A stretch of 64,000 nt of DNA from contig NC_092577.1 in NCBI RefSeq assembly GCF_037975245.1, forward strand, positions 16,506,013 to 16,570,012, read 5' to 3'. A program made the position numbers and the translations under genes. This DNA is from Apostichopus japonicus (taxonomy: Eukaryota > Echinodermata > Holothuroidea > Aspidochirotida > Stichopodidae). The number at the start of each line of letters is the position of its first letter. Position 1 is the first letter of the stretch. Of this stretch, positions 22,761 to 36,089 are shown in pieces. The notes below the pieces were generated by a model. It had not been told where the DNA came from. It did no database searches and saw nothing but the letters and a program-made list of their open reading frames with translations.

Positions 22761-25750
22761 ACGTCAATCCTCTTATGAGTCTCTCTTCAATCGTAATTAT
22801 CTAGTCCTACCAGACATCCAACTTTTACATGGTGGCAGCGATTCAAAGGTTACAACACCAGGAACACGCCGAACGTAAACACTGTCCTGGCTCCTGCAAC
22901 AAAACACAGAAAAGATAACCTACATATTCATCGCTACTTCAAAACAGTAAGTATAAAAATGTGTTACTTGCTCTTTCCTACTTTCATAGTATTTTAAAAG
23001 GAACTGTTTGCCACAATTTAACAAAAAGCATTGGATGGTCCTGAACATGTTTTTCTATACCTGTGCATTTACCTGTCAACTCATCCTCCAGACTGTTAAA
23101 AACACTAATTGTTAGTACTGTTATTTTGCAAACCATCATTAGTATCCTTAGAAAGCACATGTTGTTTTGAAATGAAGCAATGTTTTTCAACAATAACGCA
23201 ATGAAGTTTTAATAGTTTCTGCAATGCAAACACACCTTTTCCGGAAAAATGCAACCAATTGTTGTTTGCTGCTATAATGATGATACAATACTGTGAAATA
23301 CAACTGACAAAAACCCTTGCCTGCCATTTCTTTTTGTTAGTCAACAACACAACATGAAAACCCACATTAAAGGACAACCACCTAGCTAGCTAAAAAGTGT
23401 TGTGTTACACGATACTGTGGGAAAAGTGAACAAAGTTTGACAACTCCTTCGGTGTTTTCCTAATATATACCTAAATAGAAAGGCAGGAGGACCAGATTTG
23501 CGTCATAGTAACGACCATGCCAGTCTATCTTGTTAAAAAATGGCGATAAATTTACTACTTTTTATAGCAAAAATTCGGAACGCAACTGACTTCAAGTAGG
23601 ACATAGTGCCATGTGGGTTATTTTGGAACAACCATGGTCTGTTTATAGCTCCATGGAAAAACTAACAGACTTTTCGATTTTAGGGAATTAATGAAATGAC
23701 TAACAAGATAAAAAGATTAGGCATATGAACCAATGGGGGAAGGAGGCGGGGATGGGGGTATATTAGCGTGATATTGCGTGGGTTCCATAAACCATTTGTC
23801 AAGGCAATATAATAGGCTGATGACAACACAAACAATCTTGCTTCACGGTTAGTATTATTGTAATCATAGTAATATATGCAGGAAGAGCTTTTTGACGGAA
23901 TTCCCTGATTTCTTTTCTAATTTACACCTGTCAATTTCCGTGAATTTCAAACAACAGCGTTACTGTAATACCAAAAATTTTCTCTTGATTTTCATAACGT
24001 TCCCAACATTATTGCAACGATAATTCATATGTTTCCCATAATTTTCAACATTTTAGTAGCATTAGAGTAGTAACAACTCAGGAAGGTATATTGCTATAGC
24101 TACGGAATATTTTTCAAGATTTAGACTGACCATTGGGTACATTTAATGAACAGTACCATATTAATTATGGGTCGCCATGATTGAAATGATGAAGTAGGAT
24201 GAAAACAACATACTATAGCATGTGCCTACAGAAAACTTTAGAGTAAGATTCAAGTGTGCATTTGGTGGATCAGATAAGGGGGAAGAGAAGCAGAAAAAGG
24301 AGAAACCTTTCGTGAATAAACAGTCTACTATTAAACGTTATTATTTGAGTGTCGAAATAAAGAGAGTGGATTGGTGTAACACTTTGAAAATGTATAACTT
24401 TTGTTTGTTTTCTTAGCCAATGGTAGGTCTACTTTTTATAGTAATTACTTTGAATGATAAAATGTTGTAAAATTAATCAATTTTATAGCTACAATTTATA
24501 CACGACAAACAGCCCTCGCAACACCAATAAGAGCTCCCGCCATCTCCAAAAAACCCATATATTTTGAGCCCTGCATGTCACCTTTAAATTGTGATAAATC
24601 ACAAAACAAGGAAACATAGTTTGAGAGAATGAGGCGATGATGTAACATTTAGGCTGTGGAATTTACTTATATGGTTGCACAACACAAGAAATCGTTAACA
24701 AACTTGGATAATTTCACTGGTTGTGCAAACTGGAATAATTGACATACCTGTGCATTTGGTAATATTGTTGAATTTATATACAACATTGCTGAGATATTTG
24801 TCTTGATATTCTGAACATTAATATGTTTTACAATGTTCTTCGCATTTGGATTAACAATTTACATTCTACACGTATACACAATTTAATTATCATGTATTGG
24901 TCTTCTTTGGAATTAAATTTCAATTAAAGTTGCTAGGAGATATGATATACATTCCTTGAGAGTGTAACAAATACAGCAATAATTTTGAGCAAAGGCAGCC
25001 ATCATTGAAAACCTACAATATTTAAGGACAACAAAGCCTAACTTTGACAAACAAATAACTACTATCATGTTGCCACAGGTATATTACAAAAAAGTACATC
25101 ACAGGTTACTATTACAAATAAAGTACAAATATAGTATCAACACAAACCAGGAGGATAACACAATCCGGCTGACACTGTATGAAGACTCTTCAAAGGTAAC
25201 TTCTGATGCAGTTGATTGCTAAAATATGGCGGCTATTAATACCTTGTGTTCCTGTGATCAAATCAATATTCTTAAAACAGTGTATTTGGCCATGAAATGT
25301 AAGAAATAAGTAAGACGTACATCAAGTCAAAAAAACACAAGAACACAAGAATCACCTAATACAACTGCATCTAGAACAGACATGTCAAATGTTCAAACCC
25401 TGAACCACATTTAATTAAAACGGCAGATGAGGAATCAATCTTTGCCAAATGCAGGAAACACTATCTTTTATACAACCAAAACCCTTACGGCTATGGGATC
25501 TACCAAGAAAAATTGGTGCCTGATTAGGACATTTGTGAATTTGAAACACTTTGAAAACATTCTACATAACATACGATCTTCTAAAACAGTTTAATATTCA
25601 ATGAGATCAAAGATAAATGCAGTAAGTACATCATTCCCAAAGAACATTGATTTATTGTACTCAATTTAACACATATCTGAATTATTATACTCCATAATTT
25701 CTTCCAAATGCCTCACACAGCAATGATATCAGAAATGATTTCCTCTCAAC
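22761..25750. other. AT-rich region, possible LTR edge at 22770-22860
   Basis: Around 22830 the sequence TTTTACATGGTGGCAGCGATTC resembles an LTR end followed by a TGG-starting primer-binding site, but no gag or pol follows, so this is tentative. A 64-residue ORF at 24222-24416 is Lys-rich and unrecognised. No other gene is supported. Upstream exons of the RPA-like gene may lie here. Confidence 0.35.
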
Positions 25751-25753
25751 AGA

Positions 25754-28700
25754 TATTCCAGACTGGGAAGTCATTTGAAGTAAACGAGGAAGTGGTTGAA
25801 AAGGTGGTTTTTTAAACACCCACAAGCCACTGTGCCAGAGGCTCTGGCATCGCCAAAAAAACGAAAGCTGCCGATTGAAGGCAGAATTCACCAGGTATGT
25901 ACATTGACTGCTGAAAGAAGACATAGCTACTCCCTTTTTTTTTTTAAATTTCTACTACAATGTCAAAAGTTGTTACAGAATGTTTACATCTACATACAGC
26001 ACTTTTGCTGCCCTCACTCGCGCGGATTACTCGCTAGGCAGCCAGCTAACCATAAAATGAGACAATGACAGATGTAGCTTTCTGAATTTCCCCACTTGTA
26101 TTTATGTGGTTAAACTGTGAAACAAGATAATTGATGCAAAATAATACTACAGCTTTACGAGATTAATTACTAAACTAAATAGGATAATGAATGTACTCAG
26201 AACAATGATGTGCTAACAATGTCGGTTATGATTAATATAGCATAACTATGACTGAGTACAAAAGAGACGAGAATACAGTAGATTACCTCTAATAGCAATA
26301 CTACAAAAATGTACATTCAAATTAACTAACTGAATAACATAGCGATCTATCCGATTACACCGTTGAACTTGAAAATAGAATCTACCAAGACTAATATTAA
26401 GTAAATTAATTACATTAATGAAGTAAACTATTGATCCAATAGACTTGATATCCCTGTGATATAAACGGTGAGCAAGCACATAGCATGTAGCTGTGCTCTA
26501 ATGGTACATACTGAGTTGCCGATAAATAAGGTAATTAAATAATGCTAATATGTGGTCAACGTTCTTGACAATTGATGACACCTCAATGAAAGAGAATTTC
26601 CTACATTCTACATAATAAAACAACGAGTACTTACGAACTATTAATATGCCAGGACAAAAACTGAAAACACAAAGAGACTTGATAGGCGAATAAAACAATG
26701 TTGCCACCAATACACAAAACTGAATACTGCATAGTACAACCTGCTGAAACAAACTGTTACAGACATATCTGAACTAATGTAAAAATAACAAGGAAAAGCT
26801 GGAGGAGAAAATGTAATATATGACCATAGACAGCTTTTTACGATCACAGACACAAAGGAATGTCGCACAGTGGTCGGATTAATGTGACCCCTGAGACCAT
26901 ATAGGCAGACCAGCTCTCCATCTATTGATGAAGGACACTTAATACTTACTAACAAGTGTGGTTAAAATATATTAAAGGGCATGACAGCACTGTTTTATCA
27001 CTACACAACAACACTACACACGTACAACTATTTCAAGCACTAATACATGAACACCTAATAATAAATACCATAGGGGATACACTGTAATGATCTCATGACG
27101 CGTGATATACAGGTCCAAATCATTGATATATTCCACCACACTTGAAGAGTATTAAATAGTAGAATCGCAAAAAAATTACTGAAGATCAAGCTAACGCTGC
27201 AAACAATATGCTTGAGAAATATTGCCGAATCATTAAAAACAAGCCTTAATGCACCAATCTGAGTTATTCTCGAAATTTCTCCAATGGTAGGATACGAAAA
27301 CAATAACAACAAGCTAACTGTACAGTTTCAAAATAGAAAAATGAAAATTGAAATAAATTACATTTTCTAATTGGCGTATTTTGAATCTCTGATATCAATA
27401 CATGATGGGAACGTAAAACCCAAGAAATGTTGGCGTTCCCCGAATATTGCCTGTGAATCACATCCACATAGACTACAGTTTTAATGACTGGGGTAAAATC
27501 AGAACTTTCATCGTGCGACTTTCACACTGGATAGGTCTGAACAACGTTAGAAACACACGGATGATTGATGCATTGCCTTAGGCAGATAAGACAATGCATC
27601 TATATACGTGTACCACAATGGGGATGTTATTTTCCACACTTGGAAACATATAGGATGCACCGGATCGAAATTTTGGGATCCGGCCGAAACCGCATTTTTC
27701 CGGATAGCGCATGAAATCTAGCCATATAAAACCGGCCGGAAATCATTCTTCATTACACCAAAAAAATCATTAATAAAAAGTACAAGTATGAAACCAGAAG
27801 CAAATCTTAGGTGAGGTATACGCATATTAAAAAGAAGGTGAAATTAAGCACCCATTTTCAGAAAATTAAATTAACATGTTGAACCTAATTTTTCCTTACT
27901 TTGAATGTCTTCATTGATTTTTGGATATAGTTTACATTGATTTAAGCTAACACCAACACCTTTTTAAGGAATAATTCAGGCCAGATTTAAAAAAAGAACC
28001 GGCCAGATTTGAAAAAGATCTGGCCCTATTTAAAAAAATATCGCGCCAGAACCGGGACGCGAATTTCTTTTTCCTGAACCTTTCGGGCAGTGTACGTGAG
28101 TTTAGCCAATCAGAGCGAGGCTGTGTTGATGACGTACTACAGTTAAGATGGCGGCGTGCGTACCAAATGTTGAAGTGGGAAAATCACATTTCGATAAGTC
28201 AACATAATTGTTGTACAACAGCAGAAAGTATTAAGGTATAAAGGCCTTGCAATAATAACATTATACTGAATCATTGTGCACAACTTACGTGACGTTTGCA
28301 TCGGTTTCTTTGTTGAAAAACGGCGATGTATGATCGCTGTCTGTTGTGCAAATTTACAATGTCTTCAGATTGACATGACACTGTACTCAGTACTGTAGTA
28401 CTGGTACAGTAGTATGTTACGTACAGTTTACACACATCTACACAGCAATATTTGTACACAGTGACAGTAGGCCTACAGCATTAGGAAATTTTATGATCTA
28501 GCTAGACTAGAGGCCACGGTAGCTATTACTAATAAAAATTGGACACCTAACGGAGGTCCGATTGCAATCAAATAACTTTTCCTATAGCACCTCCTTGTGA
28601 GAGACGAGGTCCAGTAATGAACGGTTTATTGTGAAAACTGCCAAATATTTGTTGTAAACTGATGAGAGAATAATGTAAATAAGAGTGCAAGTACTGCCCT

Positions 28701-31700
28701 TGTTTTTTATGCAATAAATCCTCTCTTTTTAATTGTTCCAGAATGAATATCTGTTTCCCTTGTCTTTTATTCTAGCCAGTCATCTGCCTTTAAATTAGGA
28801 TAAACTTTCCTAAAACGGATGTACCACATTTTGGGGCTGAGACCGATTTCTCTCTAATAAGATCTAGAAGGAAAATAAACAAAAGAAACTATATATATTT
28901 TCGCCACACTATCTTCGGAATTTCATATATAAGATGACCATGCACTAAAACCATGACATAACTTATAATATCGATTTTCAATTCCTGATATAATACTTAG
29001 ACATAACTACTTGGACATGAGAAAAAGTGGGGAAAAATCCACACGGGGGCTCGAACTCGCGGTCTTTCGTTTTCCACCTTATGTTATTGAAGCGACGCAT
29101 TTACCCGACTGACCATCTTTACTGAGTAGTACGTCATCAACACAGCCTCGCTCTGATTGGCTAAACTCCACGTACACTGCCCGAAAGGTTCAGGAAAAAA
29201 AATTCGCAACCGGGACCGGATAATTGGTCACTAATCGCCCGGTCACTCAACTCCCATTCGAGCGCTTCTTAGTTATTTTATTCTTTGTTTACGTCAAACC
29301 TGTAGCAACCACACAACGCAATGTTTCGCTACCATACGATAAGCCTACATGTGTGTATTCTTTACTGCAATATATCACCCTTAACCAATTAATGGATCTA
29401 TTTTTAGCGCCAAATGAAACATAAACATGACTTCGTTGATTCATTGATTGTGAATAGGAGGTCTGTAGAGCAAAATGTGATAAGTAGTAAATGGTTGAAT
29501 GTGTCTATAGAATACACACATATCGAACGTATATAAGTCTAATTAGGCCGACATAGTAATTGACGATCCAAATTAGAAAAAAAATAATACAAAATAGCCT
29601 CATTTTTGTCGTTTGTGATTGCATAATGATACAAAAATAGATAGACACGGGAAAACTTCGTGAAAAACAGCTCAACGCAATATGCTACTTTCAGCAGCTT
29701 GCCACTAAATATCGCAAAATATAACAGAATCTCACACAACTACACTAGCAACAAGCTATACTAAAAACAAGACCTGCTCCAAATTCGTAGGAAGCATGTT
29801 CTAAACTGGCTAAATATTCTCGGGCAAACGATTTGACATTTACCAACGATTTACCACTACTTCATCAGTGTACTGGTTGACATTTATCGTTGTCTGATAT
29901 TATGTGTCAATGCCGACATAGAATACCATTTTGCAAGACAGATCTGCCACTAATGTAAAACATAGCCAAGAACGCTGAACAGCATTTTACTGAAACACGG
30001 CAAAGTAATCATCACAACAATACATGCTGTTACATCACTCATTGTTCGCTTTTATGCGTGCTACAAGATATAGTAGCCTCGTAGATGCATTTGAAAATTT
30101 TGATTTACAATACGATTTCAGAAACGATGTAAATACATGTTTTTATAATTATGATATCCAAGTCTGCAACTAGTACCGACTCCCCCACGCCCCCCCCACC
30201 CCACCAAATATGACACCAAATGATCTTTGCACATTTTCTTTTCCACGCAACTAACTTTTCACAAAGTGGCAAATTTTCTTACCAGGTATTCCCATTAAGA
30301 ACGGGAGAAACATGGAAAAGACAGGACTTTCTCCTGGAGCTTCCCGCCACCAAGACCAAAATAAGCTGCATGCTGTGGGGACAACATGCAGATAGGGTAA
30401 CGACAGCAGATGCGGGGGCATCTGTAAGTCTGACAAACGTTGAAGTGGACGTGTACAATAACAAGACAAGTATCAAATCCACGGATTTAACAATGGTGAA
30501 GGTACAGTTATTTTCGTTCACCGTTTTCGAAACCAAAAAAAACATAACTGCACTAACATGTAGCTTCAACACTAACAAAACCACAAATTATGCTGCACGA
30601 CATAGTTAATTATTATATTTCCTTCCACACTAAACCAAATTGTACTGAGCAAAATTTATTTTACACAACATCCAAAAATATATTGACATTGACAAGAAAT
30701 TCATGAGGTGGTTTTCCATAATGTGTTAAGGAATTACATAATAAGATAGTAGCAATAGTAGCAATGGCCTGATGATTATTGGGGTCAATTCAAACCACAA
30801 CAAATGATGGCAGCACAATTGCAACACGACATTATAAACACATCCAACAGATCTCCAACAATATGATAAGACAGCACACTCACAATGACTATCTGACACC
30901 AAAGGCTGTGTTCTGCTATCACCAAATGTGGAAGACTTGCTCCTACACTTTAGCACACTACTTGGCAGAAACTTCTTAAACGTACACGTTATGATTGAAA
31001 AAGAAACATTAACATGCACCTATCAAGACAGGAATTTCAATTAAAGCGGCACCAAAACCAATTACTAACAGTTATGTACCAACATCAATCCATCTTTTGA
31101 AAAAGACATTATTTTACGTTGATAGCAGTTTTGTCTCCTTGTCCTATACCCTACCACACTAAGAAATTTACTTATTTTATTACCTTTTCTAGGTACACGA
31201 ATCCATGGCAGCCTCGGGAGGAAGCCACATGGTACTTGGGGTGGATGAAGATGAGTAAGTATGCAGATCTCGTTTAAAACATTTCCTAAACATGTAGTAA
31301 CTGTAATTAGCTACAAAATCCACATGAGAACAAATTCATTGTGTGGGATATTTATGATGTGTCAGATTCTTCAGATATAAGAAGAAACTAATTGACACAG
31401 ATATGATTCGCATTGAACTGAATAATCGAAATATACTATTTTATACACCAGATTAGTTGGGGGGGGGGGGAGGGAGGTATATCAAGCTTAAAAAATTGTA
31501 TAACCAAACAGTTTTGTTTTATTTTTATTTTAAAATTATATTTAAATGATATTAACGACTCTAGAACACAGGAACACTATATCAAGTTGACGCCTTAAAA
31601 GAAAAATTGAGGATAGAAAAGAGAACAACGGATGGCACTCTTTGCTTCATGAATATAACGGTTTCAACAAAAGTTAGCAACCACTACAAGATTTTCAACA

Positions 31701-31928
31701 ATTTCTTCCTAAACAGAGACCACATCACCCTCATCACAGAGACTGGAGAGGAGTTGATAGTGACAACAGACCTCATCGCCGAAATGAATATGATATAGAT
31801 ATATGATATATATATGATATATATGCGTACAGGAATTCACAAACAAGACGCCGATTCAGGTCACTGCGACAACAGACAAAGGCAAAATAATTAAAGTAGA
31901 ATTAGCTCTCGATTCAGATACTGAATAA
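25754..31928 (+). CDS. Spliced gene with RPA-like OB fold (ssDNA-binding)
   Basis: An exon ending at 25894 encodes VPEALASPKKRKLPIEGRIHQ and has a GTATGT donor. It joins in phase 0 to exon 30286-30501, whose acceptor is TTTTCTTACCAG. That exon encodes VFPLRTGETWKRQDFL, then LWGQHADRV, then GASVSLTNVEVDVYNNKTS. This pattern, with a conserved Trp-Gly after a beta strand and a Ser-Leu-Thr-Asn strand, resembles replication protein A type OB folds that bind single-stranded DNA. The next exon (31193-31254) is Gly/Ser-rich and also joins in phase 0. Later pieces at about 31572-31796 (TDGTLCFMNITVSTKV, HITLITETGEEL) and about 31836-31928 (ending TAA) continue the protein, although their phases do not all reconcile. 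The start is unknown. In the first exon a frame break near 25805 suggests an indel or a shorter exon. Helitron-type RPA genes are an alternative origin. Confidence 0.55.
28052..29214. repeat. Inverted repeat with 89-bp arms, promoter-like
   Basis: Arm 1 (28052-28140) and arm 2 (29126-29214, inverted) are about 95 percent alike by eye. Each contains TTAGCCAATCAGAGCG (a CCAAT box) and TTGATGACGTACTAC (a CRE-like TGACGTA). Arm 1 runs inward into AAGATGGCGGCG, which resembles a YY1 site over an ATG. Arm 2 runs inward into AGTAAAGATGG. The 985-bp spacer has no convincing gene. It could be a transposon with long terminal inverted repeats or a duplicated promoter. Confidence 0.75.
29035..29124 (-). 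other. tRNA-like (SINE-type) sequence, degenerate
   Basis: Read on the minus strand there is an A-box-like GATGGTCAGTCGGGTAA, and about 50 bases later a B-box-like GAGTTCGAGCCCC. The T-stem does not pair, so this is not a functional tRNA. It may be the head of a tRNA-derived SINE. Confidence 0.35.
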
Positions 31929-34154
31929 ACCTACAGCCCATCAACATATTAACTCTTGTTTTGTTTTTATCATTGTGTTATATTAAACGAAATAGCAATA
32001 AACAAAAAAGAACTCGAAAGCCAACCGATTTGCTTCACCTTCATAATACAAATCCAGGGACATCTTCCCTACAAGATTGACACTATAATCACAAGAATTT
32101 AGAAATAATAAAACTACCTTCCGTTTGCATTGACGTCACAAATTTAAACATGATGGTCCACCATAATTCCAACAAAAATAATGATAACTAAATAGCATTG
32201 AATGCTTCCTTCTCCGCCACCCAAACAATTTGAAAACAATTCAAAACCTAATATTATAACCATTTCTCCAACAGAATATAACATATTGGAAAACTTTGAA
32301 AATCAACCGATCACAAATAGCTCACATGTTAATATATGCATCATCGCTAAAAACAAGTTATAGAGAAGCGTTAGTACCAGTCAATATTTTAGAAGGTATC
32401 CAAATTACATGGTGTTATAGGCGTATTGAACACATTGTTACAAGATTACACATATGTGAACAAAACATAATACGTTACCACAGAAGAGCATGCAAGGAAT
32501 AACGAAAAGGGTTACATCCAAATGGCTGCGACGTTTCATATACCTGCTCCGAATCAAACTAAATACGCAAACACTGCAATCCCATAAAACCCCCACTGGA
32601 TGTTAATAAACGTAAAACATCCCTCTCCACACACCCCCCCCCCAAAAAAAGAGGAAAAATATCGAAGACCAACGAAACTGCCGGATATATGCCCAAAAAA
32701 AAAATATATATAGCACATGACTGGGATTTTGTTTGCTCCAAAACACACAGAAGTAGAGAATAAAAACAACACATAAAGCCAATAAATTACGAGGTCACGT
32801 TACAAAACCTGCTGGAGGCCGACTTCGCAAAGCAGAACTATGCCAACCAGCAATAAAAAAATTAAATAAAAAAAATGGATCCTGAAGACAAACAATCACC
32901 ACACCACAGATAAATCAGATTACAAAAAAAAACATATAAAGGACACCATGCATAATTGGACCTTGCATGAAACCTGTAAAAATCCCCAAAACACTTATCA
33001 GAGAGGTCATCAGAGGTCAAATTGAGGTCAAGGGTCACCCAGATGCGGGTTGACCATTAGATTACATTGAAGCAACTCCCAACCCTAACGGACAATTCGT
33101 TCTCAAGTTATCGCGAAAATAGTTTTTTAACATTAATTGACCTTTGGTGACCTTGGATCACATGAATTTTAAGTTTCAAAATGTTCCCCTAAAGGTCAAG
33201 TGAAACGTAATAGATTTCCTTCAAACTTGCACAAATTGAGAAGCTACATATCAAAACCCTCTTACTCCAAATTAAATTAATAACCAAGCTAATTCCGTAA
33301 GATAATGACGTCACGGGGGAACCGCCAATGTTACCAAAACTAAGTAGGCATAATATGCTAACCGAGATCAAAGCCGTAAACAATACGTCACGGACAGTAA
33401 ACAAAATATCATATGAGAATGGGTTCACAACAGTACAAGAAAGCGATATCTTAGTACCAGTGCACTCCGCAGCCAGCCTAGCTGCCTAAGTAAAGATTGG
33501 CTTGGACCTTCGAGCGAATTCTTATGTGTGCAGTGCGCACTGCACTAGTTAAAGTTTCGTTTCCTATCGCCTATCCGCGCAACTTCGATTTGGAACACCA
33601 ACAGCTCGCCGTCTACAAGACAATGCCGTTCCTTCTCTATTTGGAGAAAGTATCTTGAAATCTCTCGGAGATATAGAAACAAGTAGACCAGTAGTTGCGA
33701 AGCTGGATCGGAAAAGAGTAGGTGTATTTCCTGGCCTAGGCCTACTACAAGGACTAACTTAGTATTATTACTAACTTACAGTAGGCTAATTCTTATAATT
33801 TCGATCAGTTGGTTAGGCCCTAAATTAGGTATGGCGACGATAAAGTTAGGCGTAGGTTAGGGCTCATTTGATCAGTGGTACATCATGAAGAATCCAGAAT
33901 GACAACCATCAGATGTTTACATGTCATTTTGCCCAATAATGTGCTCCCACCTATCTTCGTACTCAGTCATGGCTCATATGTGGCACAGTAAATGACATCC
34001 TTATATTTTGCCATTTTTGGTGGTAGGGCTGCAATTTTGTTACAAGAGGAAACGCTTGTGACAGGTGAACATGCTTTCAAAAAAATCAAACTGCTTTCTT
34101 AAATGTACTTTCATAACTTCCTTGTTATTTTCTTTCCCAATTTTCACTACTTAG
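31929..34154. other. Intergenic region with GGTCA-rich repeat and an 18-bp palindrome
   Basis: The stretch 32998-33060 has repeated AGGTCA motifs, as in dispersed repeats also seen at 63.3 kb. At 33528-33545 the perfect palindrome GTGCAGTGCGCACTGCAC sits in a locally GC-richer stretch (33440-33720) that could be a promoter for the gene downstream. ORFs of 60-80 residues here are unsupported. Confidence 0.4.
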
Positions 34155-36089
34155 ATTAATCTAGAAGCTGTTCCCCAACCAACTGCAGTGAAAATACAAA
34201 GGCATGATTCTGCAGAATGTACATCTCCATCTAGAGGTAGCATGATCATGTGCTTGTAAATACCGAAAAACAGTTGGGAAATGGGTGAGGGGAGGGTTGA
34301 TGACAGGCATTAAAGATTTAAGTAGTCAGCTTTGAACGGGATACTAGGAATGTCCACCAGTAAAACATCGAGGCATGTATATGGGGGCAAGCTACCAGAC
34401 AAAAAGGAGGCAGCAGTATTACGCCCAAAAGGTCCCCATAAATAGGCATAAAAAGAGTGATGGATGGGGGGGGGGTGGAAATGTGGTGGAGAAGTGTAAG
34501 CTAGGGTAATACAAGGAAGAATGGAAGACTCATACATCTATAGAGTATTCTGTAGCAGAAGTGAGTACAGGGGCCAAAATGTTAGAAACAGTACTTGTTG
34601 AAAGCAAAATAGCAATTAAAACTGCACATCGGGGCAGGCTGACTAGGGGATAACATACATTGTATTTTATCCATCATATCCGCCTGCCTGACGAGAGTGG
34701 TTGAGGAGGATATACCTGATGGCTTCACAGGAAAATATACAGGCTACATCTATAGTTACTGAGAGAAGGGAGATTGTACTTATACTATATGAACCAAGCT
34801 GTTCGTCATTTGCAATGCTCATGGTGTGAGTGGCCCATATTTTTGCAGCCACATAAAGAAGGAGGATATACTCTCCTTGAGAAAAGATAACAGAACCATC
34901 TAGGCAGCTAACCCCTGTCCATGAGCAGCCTACTGTATGTGTGTGGTATAATAAGCGTTTATTCTCATTTTCAGGGAATGTAACACATGTACAAGTCCAG
35001 TGTTCACTGGTCCCCCTACCACCATTGAAGTTGCTGACTGGACCAACAGAGACAAGAACACCATCAATGCAACCAGGGCCATCTCACAGTGGCGATGATG
35101 GTCCGTCTGCTGCCGTGGCATCCTCATCGGGATACACCGAAAAACCGCCAGGTAGTCTGAACTACACTCCATCAGTTCACTCATCTGATGAATCTCGACA
35201 TGACAAAGATGACGCTTCAAGGTAATTTTCAAGATTGATAGTAGATTAGTCTGGCAAATCAATTGGCGCTATCACTTTCTGGAAAGAGGATCATTATTAA
35301 TTTTGACACCAACACTGTGGGGCAGTCTGGAATGTGTGGTGAGGCCATCAGTCTTTAATTCATTTAGCATATACATGCTGTATCTGGTAGAGTTGTCACA
35401 GCGGTATGTGAACAAGAAATAAAGGCACAAACAAGTACTTGGAGTTAACAGAGTATATTTTATCTTCACTTGGCTGGATATCTGCTACTGAATACAAATG
35501 GTGAAAGTTGCATCCTATACACTCTTTTGCCATGGATTACAAGGGGATGGGACAGGATGTTACTCTGTCCACATGTTTACTTTACTACATAAACAGTGGT
35601 TAAGCTACTGAGAAAATGACCACACATCCTGCTGAAGATTACATAATCCATAATATTAGGTGCACAAACAGGTGTAGGGTTTTTGTTGTAATCAGTAAAA
35701 GATATATTGGAATTGTTCAGGCACAAGTTGTCAGGTAAAACCTGACCCATGTATCCACACCAATCGAGGTGTATCAGCTGTCGCCTTAGTTGGGCATCCA
35801 AAGACTTGACTGACAACTGTGCATTGTGCCATGACTATTGACCGAAATGGAGTGATTGGAATGCCTCTATCTAAATGGTATGTTTTATGAACTATTATTA
35901 TATTATTGTTCATATCTTTACTATTCTACAGATTACGTATGGGAAATTTTGGACTGCTTGCACAACTTCTCTAGAAGTGGAACTCTGGGAGAGGAGTGTC
36001 CTGTTCCTGTCAGAAAAGAGCAACCACCACTTGCAAGCTCCTATCTTCATCCAAACAATGAGGATGCCATAAAACAAAAGCTTTGCTGA
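34155..36089 (+). CDS. Candidate spliced gene, unknown function
   Basis: Exon 34155-34236 (EAVPQPTAVKIQRHDSAEC, after a CTTAG acceptor and before a GTAGCA donor) joins in frame to exon 34975-35221. That exon has a TTTTCAG acceptor and a GTAATT donor. It encodes a Pro/Ser-rich segment, PSMQPGPSHSGDDGPSA, ending in a charged SSDESRHDKDD. A possible last exon starts after CTACAG at 35932. Phase predicts a short end stopping near 35976, while another frame stays open to 36089 (EECPVPVRKEQPP). Neither matches a family I know. The first exon was not found. Low-complexity composition suggests a disordered nuclear or regulatory protein, which is inference. Confidence 0.35.

Larger units (their letters stand above)
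25895..30285 (+). other. 4.4-kb intron of the RPA-like gene
   Basis: The intron is AT-rich with many short minus-strand ORFs of no recognisable family. A degenerate GGATCCGG/CCGGCCGAAACCG-rich stretch at 27655-27750 recalls hAT-type element ends (GATGCACCGGATCG), but no matching right end was found. The inverted repeat at 28052-29214 is described separately. Confidence 0.5.

Noticed and set aside
26246-27467. Series of 66-104 residue minus-strand ORFs
   Set aside because: They sit in an intron with AT-rich composition, mutually inconsistent frames and no conserved motifs.
27655-28080. Complete hAT element inferred from GGATCCGG/CCGGCCGAAACC motifs
   Set aside because: Only a left-end-like sequence is visible; no matching right terminus or 8-bp duplication was found.
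29035-29124. Functional tRNA gene
   Set aside because: A- and B-box-like motifs exist, but the T-stem and acceptor do not pair; it is kept only as a degenerate tRNA-like sequence.
32296-32502. 68-residue ORF with a basic end
   Set aside because: No homologous motif, splice signal or neighbouring exon was found to support it.
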